Shown here: positions 15,956-23,107 of the stretch, piece by piece | Layout: every line of letters starts with the position of its first letter | How positions within the stretch are numbered: the stretch's first letter is position 1 | The notes under the pieces: model-generated | Seen by the model: the letters and a program-made list of their open reading frames with translations, nothing else | Database searches by the model: none | Told to the model about the DNA's origin: nothing | Source of the DNA: Paludibacter sp. UBA6032 | GTDB lineage: Bacteria; Bacteroidota; Bacteroidia; Bacteroidales; Paludibacteraceae | DNA: 23,107 nt | Assembly (NCBI GenBank): GCA_002427885.1 | Contig: DIZI01000040.1 | Span: 1-23,107 of the forward strand | Direction of reading: 5' to 3' | Made by a program: the position numbers and the translations under genes

Positions 15956-17821
15956 CTAATTTGTTTTTGATAATAGCGCAACAAATCCACCTGCAGCATT
16001 TAAATTCACGGTTAAATATTTATTATTTGAAAGAATTAGTTCTTCTTTTATAGCTGTATGTTGATCGGTTTTTTCATCTTTGGCAATAATGGCTTTGTAT
16101 TTTCCTTTGGATAAAAATGAAAGTTTGATTTTAACCTGACGTGCTGTTGTTCCGTTCATAGCCGCAATAAACCATGTATCACCTTTTCGACGGGCAAAAA
16201 GTGCTAATTCGCCAATTGCACTTTGGGGCAAAACGATGGTTTCGTCCCAGGTTGATGGAATTTTTTTTATTATATCCACAAACGGGTTTTCGAGCATGCT
16301 TTTAGGATCTGCACCGTAAACTAACAGTGGCGAAGTAAACACAATGGCACTCGCAATTTGATGTGCCCAGGATGTTTCGCCGATGCGTTTTCCAAAATGA
16401 ACCGGTGTGAAATCGGCATGTCCGGCTAAATACCGTGTAAAAGGTAAAATAGTATTGAAAGTTGCCCAAGGCGGTTGGTTTTCCAACCCTCGAATTGCCT
16501 CACGGGTCATCTCATTCGGAAAAGTTCGGAATTCGCCTGTTGGTTTATTGGCTCCGTGGAAATCTATCATCAATTTGTATTTTGCAGCATCACGCAACGC
16601 ATTTTGATAGAAATCAATTATTTCCTGTTTCTCAGAATCGAAAAAATCAATTTTCAAACCGGCAACTCCTGCTGCTTTACATTTGCTGAAAAACTCATGT
16701 CTTGAAAGTGAGTCTTTAATACCAGCAATTCCTTTTCTGTCCGGATACGCTTTCCAAACCCATATTTTCACTCCCAATGGTTTGGAATAATCAACCAGTT
16801 CGCGTAATAAATCCCATTGAGTTTTGCCTTCTTCTTTCCAGTTACCCCAACCTTCATCCACCAGATTATATTCAAAACCAAGTTCAGAGGCCATTTTCGA
16901 AAATTCTTTCATATTTTCGATTTTCACTTCGCGTTTGTCGGCAAGCCATGACCATACACAACGACCGGGCTTTATCCAGTCGGTATCGAAACCTTTCGGA
17001 AAAAGTGTTGGATTCGGTTTTGGGGATAAATTTGGTACAAGGTCATTGTTCACCAACGCATTAAGATCGGAAGTCACCATGATAACCCGCCAGGGTGATT
17101 GAACCTTTTCATTTACAGAAACTTTTCCAGCCAGATTTGCTTTATAACCGCGGTTACCATCCGACATGAGCGACATTCCGGCAAAATTCACCAAACCGGC
17201 TTCAGTTATTGAAACGTAACCATTATTGTCCTTTAGTTGGATAGTTACCGGTGGTCCGGCAATTTCTCCTTTTTTAATAGTGTCAATAAGTTGAGCTTTA
17301 TATTTACCTTCATAATACTTAATATTATTCTGGCTCCAAATAGTGCTTCCTGTAGGAATAACAAAGGTTGAATTATCAGCAATTATGGAGTCATTTTTCT
17401 GTACATCCAGTAAATACCTGAATGCTACACCATCGTTAAATACCCGGACATCAAGAATCCAACTGGAATTATTTTCATTTATCTTTATTTTTGCGCCATT
17501 ACATTTATTGGTTGCTAATGAATGAACTCCGCGCCAGGTATACGTTTCATCAATTTTATACGTTTCCGGTTTATTCAATACGACTTTTTTGCCAATTTCT
17601 TTCGAAATAGTTTTCAAACCAAGGGAGGAATTCTCAATAACTGTCTTGTCATTAAAGGTTACATCATAAGTCAAAAGGCCGTCAATAGAATTGACATTCA
17701 AAACTAACAGGCCGTTTGGACTTTTGATTTTGATATTCCCGGTTTCAGCCATAATGGTCTGACAGTTCATTATGAATGAGATAAATAATATTAAAAAAGT
17801 TAATTTAAATGTATTGTACAT
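15956..17821 (-). CDS. Secreted GH97 glycoside hydrolase, retaining alpha-galactosidase type
   Basis: This 621-residue exported enzyme has an N-terminal hydrophobic segment (about 5-18) and a beta-super-sandwich domain to about 275 (TWRGVHSLATNKCNGAK, FNDGVAFRY, WRVIMVTSDL). The GH97 barrel follows: GRCVWSWLAD, YNLVDEGWGNW, IWVWKAY, GLKIDFFDSEKQ and REAIRGLENQP. D392 in KIDFFD and E447 in RGLEN are 55 residues apart, as are D415 and E470 in the retaining B. thetaiotaomicron alpha-galactosidase of this family. Inverting SusB-type members lack that Asp. I therefore predict alpha-galactosidase-type retaining activity. Cys20 in FIMNCQ makes a lipoprotein possible, though the lipobox is poor. The start is 100 bp after the DUF1593 stop. 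Confidence 0.9.
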   Translation of the reverse strand: MYNTFKLTFLILFISFIMNCQTIMAETGNIKIKSPNGLLVLNVNSIDGLLTYDVTFNDKTVIENSSLGLKTISKEIGKKVVLNKPETYKIDETYTWRGVHSLATNKCNGAKIKINENNSSWILDVRVFNDGVAFRYLLDVQKNDSIIADNSTFVIPTGSTIWSQNNIKYYEGKYKAQLIDTIKKGEIAGPPVTIQLKDNNGYVSITEAGLVNFAGMSLMSDGNRGYKANLAGKVSVNEKVQSPWRVIMVTSDLNALVNNDLVPNLSPKPNPTLFPKGFDTDWIKPGRCVWSWLADKREVKIENMKEFSKMASELGFEYNLVDEGWGNWKEEGKTQWDLLRELVDYSKPLGVKIWVWKAYPDRKGIAGIKDSLSRHEFFSKCKAAGVAGLKIDFFDSEKQEIIDFYQNALRDAAKYKLMIDFHGANKPTGEFRTFPNEMTREAIRGLENQPPWATFNTILPFTRYLAGHADFTPVHFGKRIGETSWAHQIASAIVFTSPLLVYGADPKSMLENPFVDIIKKIPSTWDETIVLPQSAIGELALFARRKGDTWFIAAMNGTTARQVKIKLSFLSKGKYKAIIAKDEKTDQHTAIKEELILSNNKYLTVNLNAAGGFVALLSKTN

Positions 17822-17921
17822 ATAATTTTTTTGATTGAAAAGTTATTGAAATTAGTTATTGGTATTGAAATTTGTTTTATAATTTGGTAATGTTGTTTTG
17901 CTGACATTTATTTTTTTACTT

Positions 17922-19346
17922 TTACGGGCGAATTGTAATTATTGCACGTCGATATGCAAACAAGTTTGGGGTTCCATTATCTTGCAATTGCAGAATAACA
18001 TGAACAGTAGCTGTCTTTTTTGTATCGGAAACGGATAGTGTTACTTTTTCAACGGTGGATGAACTTAAATTACATTTTCCTTTATAGTTTCCGGCTTCGG
18101 AGTATATATACCACGAAATTTTAAATTTATTTCCATCCGGATCGGATGAACCGGCGGCAGACAATTCAATATTACTGTTTGGTGTAGTGGTAATCTCAAT
18201 TACATTTTTGGTTTTGTCGCCATTTAATACAGCTACAGGATTATGATTAGCTTTCGAGTATTCATTGGCAACGCACCAATCCATGCGAGCTGCAAAATCA
18301 TTCTGAAATTGTTCGCGCCATCGCCAAATTGTTGCCTGATCGGAACATTCAACGCGTCCGCTATCGTCGGCAACACAGTCGCGGCTATCAATGTTGTTTG
18401 TCCAAATGGCATGGGTTTCTCCATAGCAACGGTAGTAAACATAACGTCCGCCCCATCCGCCATACGAAGGACTAACAGCCGAACCTAATCCGTTATTTAT
18501 TAATCCTAAAAAGGTTGGACTGTCACCTTCCATGATATAGGCGAGTTTCCGGTAAAGGCTCCCAAGCGACCCGTGGTTGTTGATAATATTTTCTTCGAGC
18601 CAAGGGTTGTCCACCATGTCGAATTTAAAACGAGGCCCGTTCTTGTAGAACCTGTCGCCACTAATGCCAGTCCATGTTGCCCGACAATATTCTTTTCCAT
18701 CTGGGCTCGATGGTGATACAACATAAAACAAATCCGAAAATTCGCGTCGCAACCAAGCCCCGGCATCATCCTGGTCGGAAATAGAATAAACTTTTAGTTT
18801 CTTAATTAATTTTTTAAGATCTTCAGGCGTGCGTTCGGCTCTTGCACCCCAAAGTGCCTGAGCCAGGGTATTCGCTCCACCCCACAGGCAAACCCATATC
18901 GGACGCTCGTCGGTTTTATCAGCAGCGGCAAGCAATAGTCGGGAGCCCAAAGTGGATTTACCTTTTCCAACAGCATCCATCCCATAATTTGTTTGACCTG
19001 TGGCAACAACTGCAAGCAATTGTTCAATGGTTGGAAAACCCGGCTCATGAACCAGAAGATTGTTGCGTACCTGTCCGTAAGTCTCCACCTGACGGCGGAT
19101 TAAATCTTCCCGGGTTTTGTTTTTCAACCAGGTAGAAGTGGTAGCTACAATTCCTTCTATATCGTACTGGTTGGAATATACCAGAAACCGAACCATCGAT
19201 TCTTCATCATCTGGCTCATTAGAAATATCGGTAAGGACGAAGACCCGCTCTTTGATTATCGCTGGTTTATCTTGTAAATTATCTATTGCAAAGCAATTGA
19301 CTGTTGTAAAGAAGAGAATAAATATGATTGAGATTTTTGTTTTCAT
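17922..19346 (-). CDS. Exported DUF1593 protein (Sde182-like, nucleoside-hydrolase fold)
   Basis: This 474-residue exported protein has a signal peptide at about 1-20 (ISIIFILFFTTVNCFA). The N-terminal domain (about 34-365) opens with VFVLTDISNEPDDEES; D40, D46 and D47 resemble the calcium- and ribose-binding aspartate cluster of nucleoside hydrolases. This is the DUF1593 domain named after the cellulose-binding protein Sde182. GDSPTFLGLINNGLGSAVSPSYGGWGGRY is a glycine-rich conserved block. The C-terminal beta domain (about 378-474, SAAGSSDPDGN... YRRAIITIRP) matches the companion domain. The biochemical role is not settled; N-glycosidic or carbohydrate cleavage is plausible. The start lies 21 bp past the large glycosidase ORF, so an upstream IS could affect its expression. 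Confidence 0.85.
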   Translation of the reverse strand: MKTKISIIFILFFTTVNCFAIDNLQDKPAIIKERVFVLTDISNEPDDEESMVRFLVYSNQYDIEGIVATTSTWLKNKTREDLIRRQVETYGQVRNNLLVHEPGFPTIEQLLAVVATGQTNYGMDAVGKGKSTLGSRLLLAAADKTDERPIWVCLWGGANTLAQALWGARAERTPEDLKKLIKKLKVYSISDQDDAGAWLRREFSDLFYVVSPSSPDGKEYCRATWTGISGDRFYKNGPRFKFDMVDNPWLEENIINNHGSLGSLYRKLAYIMEGDSPTFLGLINNGLGSAVSPSYGGWGGRYVYYRCYGETHAIWTNNIDSRDCVADDSGRVECSDQATIWRWREQFQNDFAARMDWCVANEYSKANHNPVAVLNGDKTKNVIEITTTPNSNIELSAAGSSDPDGNKFKISWYIYSEAGNYKGKCNLSSSTVEKVTLSVSDTKKTATVHVILQLQDNGTPNLFAYRRAIITIRP

Positions 19347-19367
19347 TTTTTAGCTGTATTAAATTAG

Positions 19368-22300
19368 TTATTCACCTTCAACAATTGCAATGTCATTCTT
19401 TACTTTAGCAGAATAATCGCTCCAAAACCACGTTTTACCATTGAAATGTACTAGTGAAGACTTTTGATAATGCGATGCAGTTATTTTCACTACATCATAC
19501 CAATATTGCGCTGCAACTTTAAGGTGCGATATGGCTGCTGTTTTGTACGTTTTCCCTTGTGCTTTTCGGTAAAGCTGTAATTCAATGCCTCCGCGGATCT
19601 TTGCAGAAAAATAAAGGCTTAAATTTGCCAGAGTTTTTATGTCGGCAATTTCGCAGGCTAAAGTGCCGGTTGCAGCAATGTCGTTTACAAGTGTAAGTGC
19701 GACATTGCCATCGCTTTCGAGTGAGTCCGCTATTTGTAAAGGTGTCGATATAGAATCGTTAAGTGTTATTTTAGCAATTAATGAATCGACGTAGTTTTTG
19801 ATATTGAGTAACCTATGGTCAAGAGGCTTATATTTAATCATTTTATTGATGTCCATAAAGTCGTTCGAGGCAAATCCTTCGGCGTAAATCGACTTATCCC
19901 ACGTTCCTTCGAAAAGTGTGGCAAAACGCAAAGGCATACGGCTCGCTAATTGGTAAGCCTTAAGTAGTTGTACGCCATGTTTTCCACTGTAACGCGCGTC
20001 GAATGCAGCTTCGAAAGCGGCATTGGGCGTGGAAGGGTCGTACAACAAGCGCCCCCAGGTTGTGTAATAGAGCCATTGGCGTTCAAATGTGTATTTCCAC
20101 GAAACGTGGTCGCTGTTTTTGATGTGAAAAATATCGTCTGCAGGGATGTATGTTTCTGATCCTATGTAATATCCGGCAACAAAACTTTTACTGTTGTTTG
20201 CAATATGTTCCCTAATAAAAGTAGGATCACCCCATCGCAGAAAAAGAATATCTTCATTTCGAATCATCCAAGTCATTTTGTATGATGTTGGTTCGGGAAT
20301 CCAGAGCGGTGAGTTGTGGTTGACGATATTAGCAGTGCTGGTTCCGTGCGAACGCCAAAGCAACGGGGCGCTCATGCCATGCGAATGGTTAAATTTAAGT
20401 TCAACAAAAACAGGTTTGGCGAGTGTTGATGAATCAATTGCATTCCGTAAAAGTTTAATATCAGCTTGATCAAATGGGGCACGGTGTATAAATTTAACAG
20501 GGCGTTTTACCTGCTTTATGGCCTCAAAATAAACATCCGAAATCCAATTCTCGATTTCTTTTCCCGACATGCCTTTCATGCGCTCACCCAGACTAGTGCC
20601 AAGTCCAGTAAGATCGGGGTATTCGTTGAGTGTTTGGGTGATACATTCGCGGGTATATTGTTTTATTTGTTCAGAAGTATAAACTTTGCCGATAATTGAT
20701 TCGTTCTCCGACGTGGCAAGGTTGTCGTAGTTCGCCTTAAAACCAGTCGAAACAAAGATGTTCCAGTTTACAAGATATGTTTCGATACCACGTTCTTTAG
20801 CCATGCGGAATAGGGAATGCCAGAACTTTTCCCAATCGGAAAGTTCAACATCCGAAAAACTACAAGCCTTGGGGAAACTTGCAGGCCGAACCATATACGT
20901 AAATGGAGTGAGATTCCAGAGTGTCAAAACATTAAAACGATTAAGTGCCATCATGTTCAAAAACTGTTTCCAGTAAAGCGTGTCGCGACAGGTTTTGTAA
21001 TTATCGGTTGTAACCTCGTTTTGCCAGTAAGGCGACCACGGTAGGTTGAATTTTATTGCTCTGAATGATAAGTGCGGACTGACTGTTTTGGACTTTATCC
21101 CTTTCAATCCGTTTTGAATGGCAATTTGTTCGGCAACCTCAAACGTACCGTACATAGCACCAGTAACATCGTTCGAACTGATTACTACTGCACCGCTATT
21201 GTTCGTAATCCTAAAACCTTCTTTAATAATGGTGGTATCGGCTGTATTTCCTGCGATAATGGTGATATTCTCGTCGCCCTTACGTTTGCTAATATCACGA
21301 TGAACAGTTGAGAAATTTAGCTTTTTTAAAGAACTGTCTAATGCCACTACAGCCAGTTCAAGAGCAGGGACACCTATGGGATAAGAAATTACAATTGCTG
21401 CATCTTTACTTTTTTCAGCCAATACAATGTCTTTATCTACATCGTTTTGGATGGCTTTAACATCAATTATCCGCTGCATACGGGTTAAATATTGCGGCTT
21501 GTAAGATTTGCTTAAGGTTTCGGCATAATTTTTCCAGCAAACGGAGGCTTCCTGTAAGTTTTTTATTGCTTCGTTTTTGTATTGTAGTTTATTTTCGAAG
21601 TCGATTGCTTTATCGGAAAGGCATTTGTAGGTTGCACCAATTACTTTCTTTGAATAGTATTGCCCGAGACTGGCCATCGCCTTTATATCTTCAATAGTTT
21701 GGAGTAATTCTGTATCGGTACTGCTTATTCCTTTTATTAGTGATAACGCCTCTTCGCTGATATTCTGCAAATTGGCGGCTACCTGTATTGGGGTGGTTCC
21801 CGTTGTTGCTGTGCTGTTTAATACAGACCCGGCATAATCTGGTATGCCCATTAATCCTTCGCCGCTTTGAGGCGCTGCGGCAATAAATTTATCTATGGAA
21901 TGAAACCCTGCACTTCCTGAACAAGCCTCGGGATACCACTGATAATCCATCTGACACCCAACGTTATGAAACCTGTTAATCAATGGTATTACTTGCGATG
22001 CTTTAGCCCACGCATTGTAAAGGTTTTGAACATTAATTCCTGGGAAACGTGCTTTCAATATATTTACAAAATAGGAATCGGGTGTAGAGGGGTCGTAAGC
22101 CAACGTTCCCCAAATATGAAAGCAGTACCAGCGTTTATCATACACCTGTTGATTGCTGAAATCCGAATTTTTACTGATGTTCTCTCGTCCCCATGTGTAA
22201 CCATCAGGACCCATATAAAAGCCATTGAAATTTTCAGTAGGCATATTTTTGATGTATGCCCTGGTAAAGGCAGGGTCGCTTCCTCCGCGAAGGTAATAGT

Positions 22301-22562
22301 AATCATCATCCCTCACGGTAAAGAAGTATGCAGAAGTACCGATGCTTTTCAGAAAATTAGTTTTTTGTATATAATCGGGCTTTACCGAAGAATAGACATG
22401 TGCCTGCGAATATTTGTAACTAAACTCCAATGAACATCGGGAATTTAATCCTGAAAAAGACTCCATCATAGCTTTAATCTCGTTTGGTCTAATTCCTCGA
22501 AGCTCTGCTTCGAAAATTAATTGTATTTTTGCAATGTGAGTGAATATATACATAAAAGCCAT
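19368..22562 (-). CDS. 5'-truncated two-module putative glycoside hydrolase
   Basis: This open frame has 1064 codons. Residues 386-1064 look like one complete enzyme unit: an N-terminal alpha/beta domain of the GH20b/alpha-glucuronidase type (386-495), a barrel region starting LSFRAIKFNLPWSPYW and containing GLGTSLGERMKGM (E660) and KFIHRAPFDQ, and a helical C-terminal region. Residues about 31-385 repeat only the last part of such a unit (compare DPSTPDSYFVNILKARF with DPSTPNAAFEAAFDARY), so the front of unit one is missing. Residues 1 to about 29 are antisense of the IS200-type left end, including its hairpin, so the natural start and any signal peptide are lost. No stop or signal peptide separates the units. 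I cannot name the GH family. It is probably a broken gene, although the second unit is intact. Confidence 0.8.
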   Translation of the reverse strand: MAFMYIFTHIAKIQLIFEAELRGIRPNEIKAMMESFSGLNSRCSLEFSYKYSQAHVYSSVKPDYIQKTNFLKSIGTSAYFFTVRDDDYYYLRGGSDPAFTRAYIKNMPTENFNGFYMGPDGYTWGRENISKNSDFSNQQVYDKRWYCFHIWGTLAYDPSTPDSYFVNILKARFPGINVQNLYNAWAKASQVIPLINRFHNVGCQMDYQWYPEACSGSAGFHSIDKFIAAAPQSGEGLMGIPDYAGSVLNSTATTGTTPIQVAANLQNISEEALSLIKGISSTDTELLQTIEDIKAMASLGQYYSKKVIGATYKCLSDKAIDFENKLQYKNEAIKNLQEASVCWKNYAETLSKSYKPQYLTRMQRIIDVKAIQNDVDKDIVLAEKSKDAAIVISYPIGVPALELAVVALDSSLKKLNFSTVHRDISKRKGDENITIIAGNTADTTIIKEGFRITNNSGAVVISSNDVTGAMYGTFEVAEQIAIQNGLKGIKSKTVSPHLSFRAIKFNLPWSPYWQNEVTTDNYKTCRDTLYWKQFLNMMALNRFNVLTLWNLTPFTYMVRPASFPKACSFSDVELSDWEKFWHSLFRMAKERGIETYLVNWNIFVSTGFKANYDNLATSENESIIGKVYTSEQIKQYTRECITQTLNEYPDLTGLGTSLGERMKGMSGKEIENWISDVYFEAIKQVKRPVKFIHRAPFDQADIKLLRNAIDSSTLAKPVFVELKFNHSHGMSAPLLWRSHGTSTANIVNHNSPLWIPEPTSYKMTWMIRNEDILFLRWGDPTFIREHIANNSKSFVAGYYIGSETYIPADDIFHIKNSDHVSWKYTFERQWLYYTTWGRLLYDPSTPNAAFEAAFDARYSGKHGVQLLKAYQLASRMPLRFATLFEGTWDKSIYAEGFASNDFMDINKMIKYKPLDHRLLNIKNYVDSLIAKITLNDSISTPLQIADSLESDGNVALTLVNDIAATGTLACEIADIKTLANLSLYFSAKIRGGIELQLYRKAQGKTYKTAAISHLKVAAQYWYDVVKITASHYQKSSLVHFNGKTWFWSDYSAKVKNDIAIVEGE
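19371..20459 (-). repeat. Internal duplication, copy 2 (C-terminal half of unit two)
   Basis: It encodes residues 702-1064, paired with 21408-22472. Unlike copy 1 it is still joined to its own N-terminal and barrel parts. Confidence 0.75.
21408..22472 (-). repeat. Internal duplication, copy 1 (C-terminal half of unit one)
   Basis: It encodes residues 31-385, homologous to residues 702-1064 (19371-20459). Shared landmarks are SDPAFTRAYI/GDPTFIREHI, NGFYMGPDGYTW/AGYYIGSETYIP, YDPSTP in both, and a terminal NDVDKDIVLAE/KNDIAIVEGE. The copies have diverged greatly, so the duplication is old. Confidence 0.75.
22497..22513 (+). repeat. IS200/IS605 left-end hairpin
   Basis: TCGAAGC and GCTTCGA form a 7-bp stem around the loop TCT. 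The core AGCTCTGCT is the same as in the right-end hairpin, as expected if one transposase recognises both. Confidence 0.85.
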
Positions 22563-22982
22563 AATGTAACAGTCTTACTGTATCATTTTGTTTGCCCGGC
22601 TAAATATAGGCGAGTAGTTTTTTCTGACGCAGTCGACAATAGTTTAAAAGAAATTTGCATTAGTATTTCCGATCGTTATGAGATTACTTTTATAGAGATT
22701 GGGACAGATAAAGATCATGTTCATTTTTTGATACAGAGTGTTCCTATGTATAGCCCCACGAAAATAATTCAAATTGTAAAGAGCATAACTGCAAAAGAGA
22801 TATTTAGACTTCACCCAGAAGTAAAAAAACATCTTTGGGGTGGAGAGTTTTGGACAAAAGGTTTTTATGTAAATACTGTTGGCAAACATGGCGATGAATC
22901 TACAATACAAGCGTATGTAAAAGGTCAAGGTAGAGAAAAAGAATACAAAAAAATACATAGTCAACAACTGTCTTTGTTTTAA
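22536..22982 (+). CDS. tnpA: IS200/IS605-family Y1 (HUH) transposase TnpA
   Basis: This single-strand DNA transposase of 148 residues is read from GTG at 22536. The HUH metal motif is H61-V-H63 (TDKDHVHFLIQ) and the nucleophilic tyrosine is Y127 in IQAYVKGQG. SHNVTVLLYHFVCPAKYRRVVF near the start and WGGEFWTKGFYVNTVG near 101-115 are typical of IS200-type TnpA. The GTG start gives the familiar MSEYIHKSHN opening. An in-frame TTG at 22521 would add five residues (MYFCN) that do not look like the family, so I prefer GTG. Length and motifs are complete, so it is probably active. It is the only plus-strand gene in the window. Confidence 0.95.
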   Translation: MSEYIHKSHNVTVLLYHFVCPAKYRRVVFSDAVDNSLKEICISISDRYEITFIEIGTDKDHVHFLIQSVPMYSPTKIIQIVKSITAKEIFRLHPEVKKHLWGGEFWTKGFYVNTVGKHGDESTIQAYVKGQGREKEYKKIHSQQLSLF

Positions 22983-22983
22983 T

Positions 22984-23007
22984 ACCTCGTCAGCTCTGCT
23001 GCGAGGT
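22984..23007 (+). repeat. IS200/IS605 right-end hairpin
   Basis: ACCTCG-t-CAGC pairs with GCTG-CGAGGT around a TCT loop: a 10-bp stem with a single bulged T, starting just past the tnpA stop codon. A bulged base in the subterminal hairpin is a known recognition feature of this transposase family. Confidence 0.88.
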
Positions 23008-23107
23008 AGTTTATTAATAGACATTATTTCGATTAAAATTATATAACGTTGACATTCAGCGTAATTCTTAAATTATGGAGTCCACAAGCAAGTTCTATGA
23101 CTAAATC

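Larger units (their letters stand above)
22485..23020 (+). mobile_element. IS200/IS605-type insertion sequence (tnpA only)
   Basis: The element contains a Y1 HUH transposase gene flanked by subterminal hairpins at 22497-22513 and 22984-23007, with no inverted repeats or target duplication. That is the hallmark of this superfamily. No tnpB is present, so it is IS200-like in content. The exact tips cannot be fixed from the sequence; they should lie slightly outside the two hairpins. It has cut the 5' end off the large glycosidase gene. The sequence to its right (about 23020-23107) shows no recognisable continuation of that gene in any minus-strand frame. Confidence 0.88.

Noticed and set aside
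21966..22433. 155-codon plus-strand open frame inside the large glycosidase ORF
   Set aside because: It lies opposite a coding region with clear internal homology; the translation has no recognisable domain.
22644..23024. 126-codon minus-strand open frame opposite tnpA
   Set aside because: It is fully antisense to a well-supported transposase gene and shows only low-complexity Phe/Tyr/Leu-rich sequence with no family features.
23031..23107. Possible partial minus-strand gene entering from the right edge
   Set aside because: The longest frame is about 22 codons before a stop with no recognisable similarity; too short to support a gene.

Overview
The window comes from an AT-rich Bacteroidetes genome, probably Bacteroidales-like. 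The grounds are the glycosidase families present (GH29, GH2, GH97 and a DUF1593/Sde182-type protein, most with signal peptides), a FucR-type GntR regulator, and promoter boxes resembling the Bacteroidetes consensus TTTG-N19-21-TAnnTTTG. Genus cannot be told from the sequence. No SusC/SusD pair, sulfatase, tRNA, rRNA or CRISPR array was found.

Layout. All host genes lie on the minus strand, so transcription runs right to left. Positions 24-1337 are a complete IS4-family insertion sequence with 15-bp inverted repeats and a 9-bp target duplication. Then comes an L-fucose uptake and isomerisation block: fucI (1554-3341), a GntR/FucR-type repressor (3458-4438) and fucP (4471-5787). Next is a probable operon of fucU, zinc alcohol dehydrogenase, aldo/keto reductase and secreted alpha-L-fucosidase (10261 down to 6030), headed by a LacI-family regulator (10365-11375). 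Further right is a secreted glycosidase set: GH2 beta-galactosidase-like (11561-14299), a second GH29 fucosidase (14309-15826), a GH97 enzyme with retaining, alpha-galactosidase-type residues (15956-17821), a DUF1593 nucleoside-hydrolase-like protein (17922-19346), and a large two-module putative glycoside hydrolase (19368-22562) whose 5' end is lost at an IS200/IS605-type insertion (about 22485-23020).

How it fits together. Secreted GH29, GH2 and GH97 enzymes would strip fucose and galactose from a fucosylated, galactose-containing glycan. FucP imports fucose, FucU interconverts its anomers, and FucI makes L-fuculose. The aldo/keto reductase and zinc dehydrogenase would act downstream, for example on lactaldehyde or on a sugar or polyol. 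No fuculokinase or fuculose-phosphate aldolase is present; they may lie left of the window, beyond the IS4 element.

Most notable signals. (1) A near-identical tandem 10-bp operator lies upstream of both fucP and fucI; at fucP it fills the exact space between the -33 and -7 boxes. (2) A 22-bp exact direct repeat flanks the whole fucose block (empty site around 6-23/1347-1350, and 11517-11538), and the IS4 element landed inside the left copy. (3) The 1064-codon ORF is two homologous glycosidase units fused end to end, with the first decapitated by an IS.
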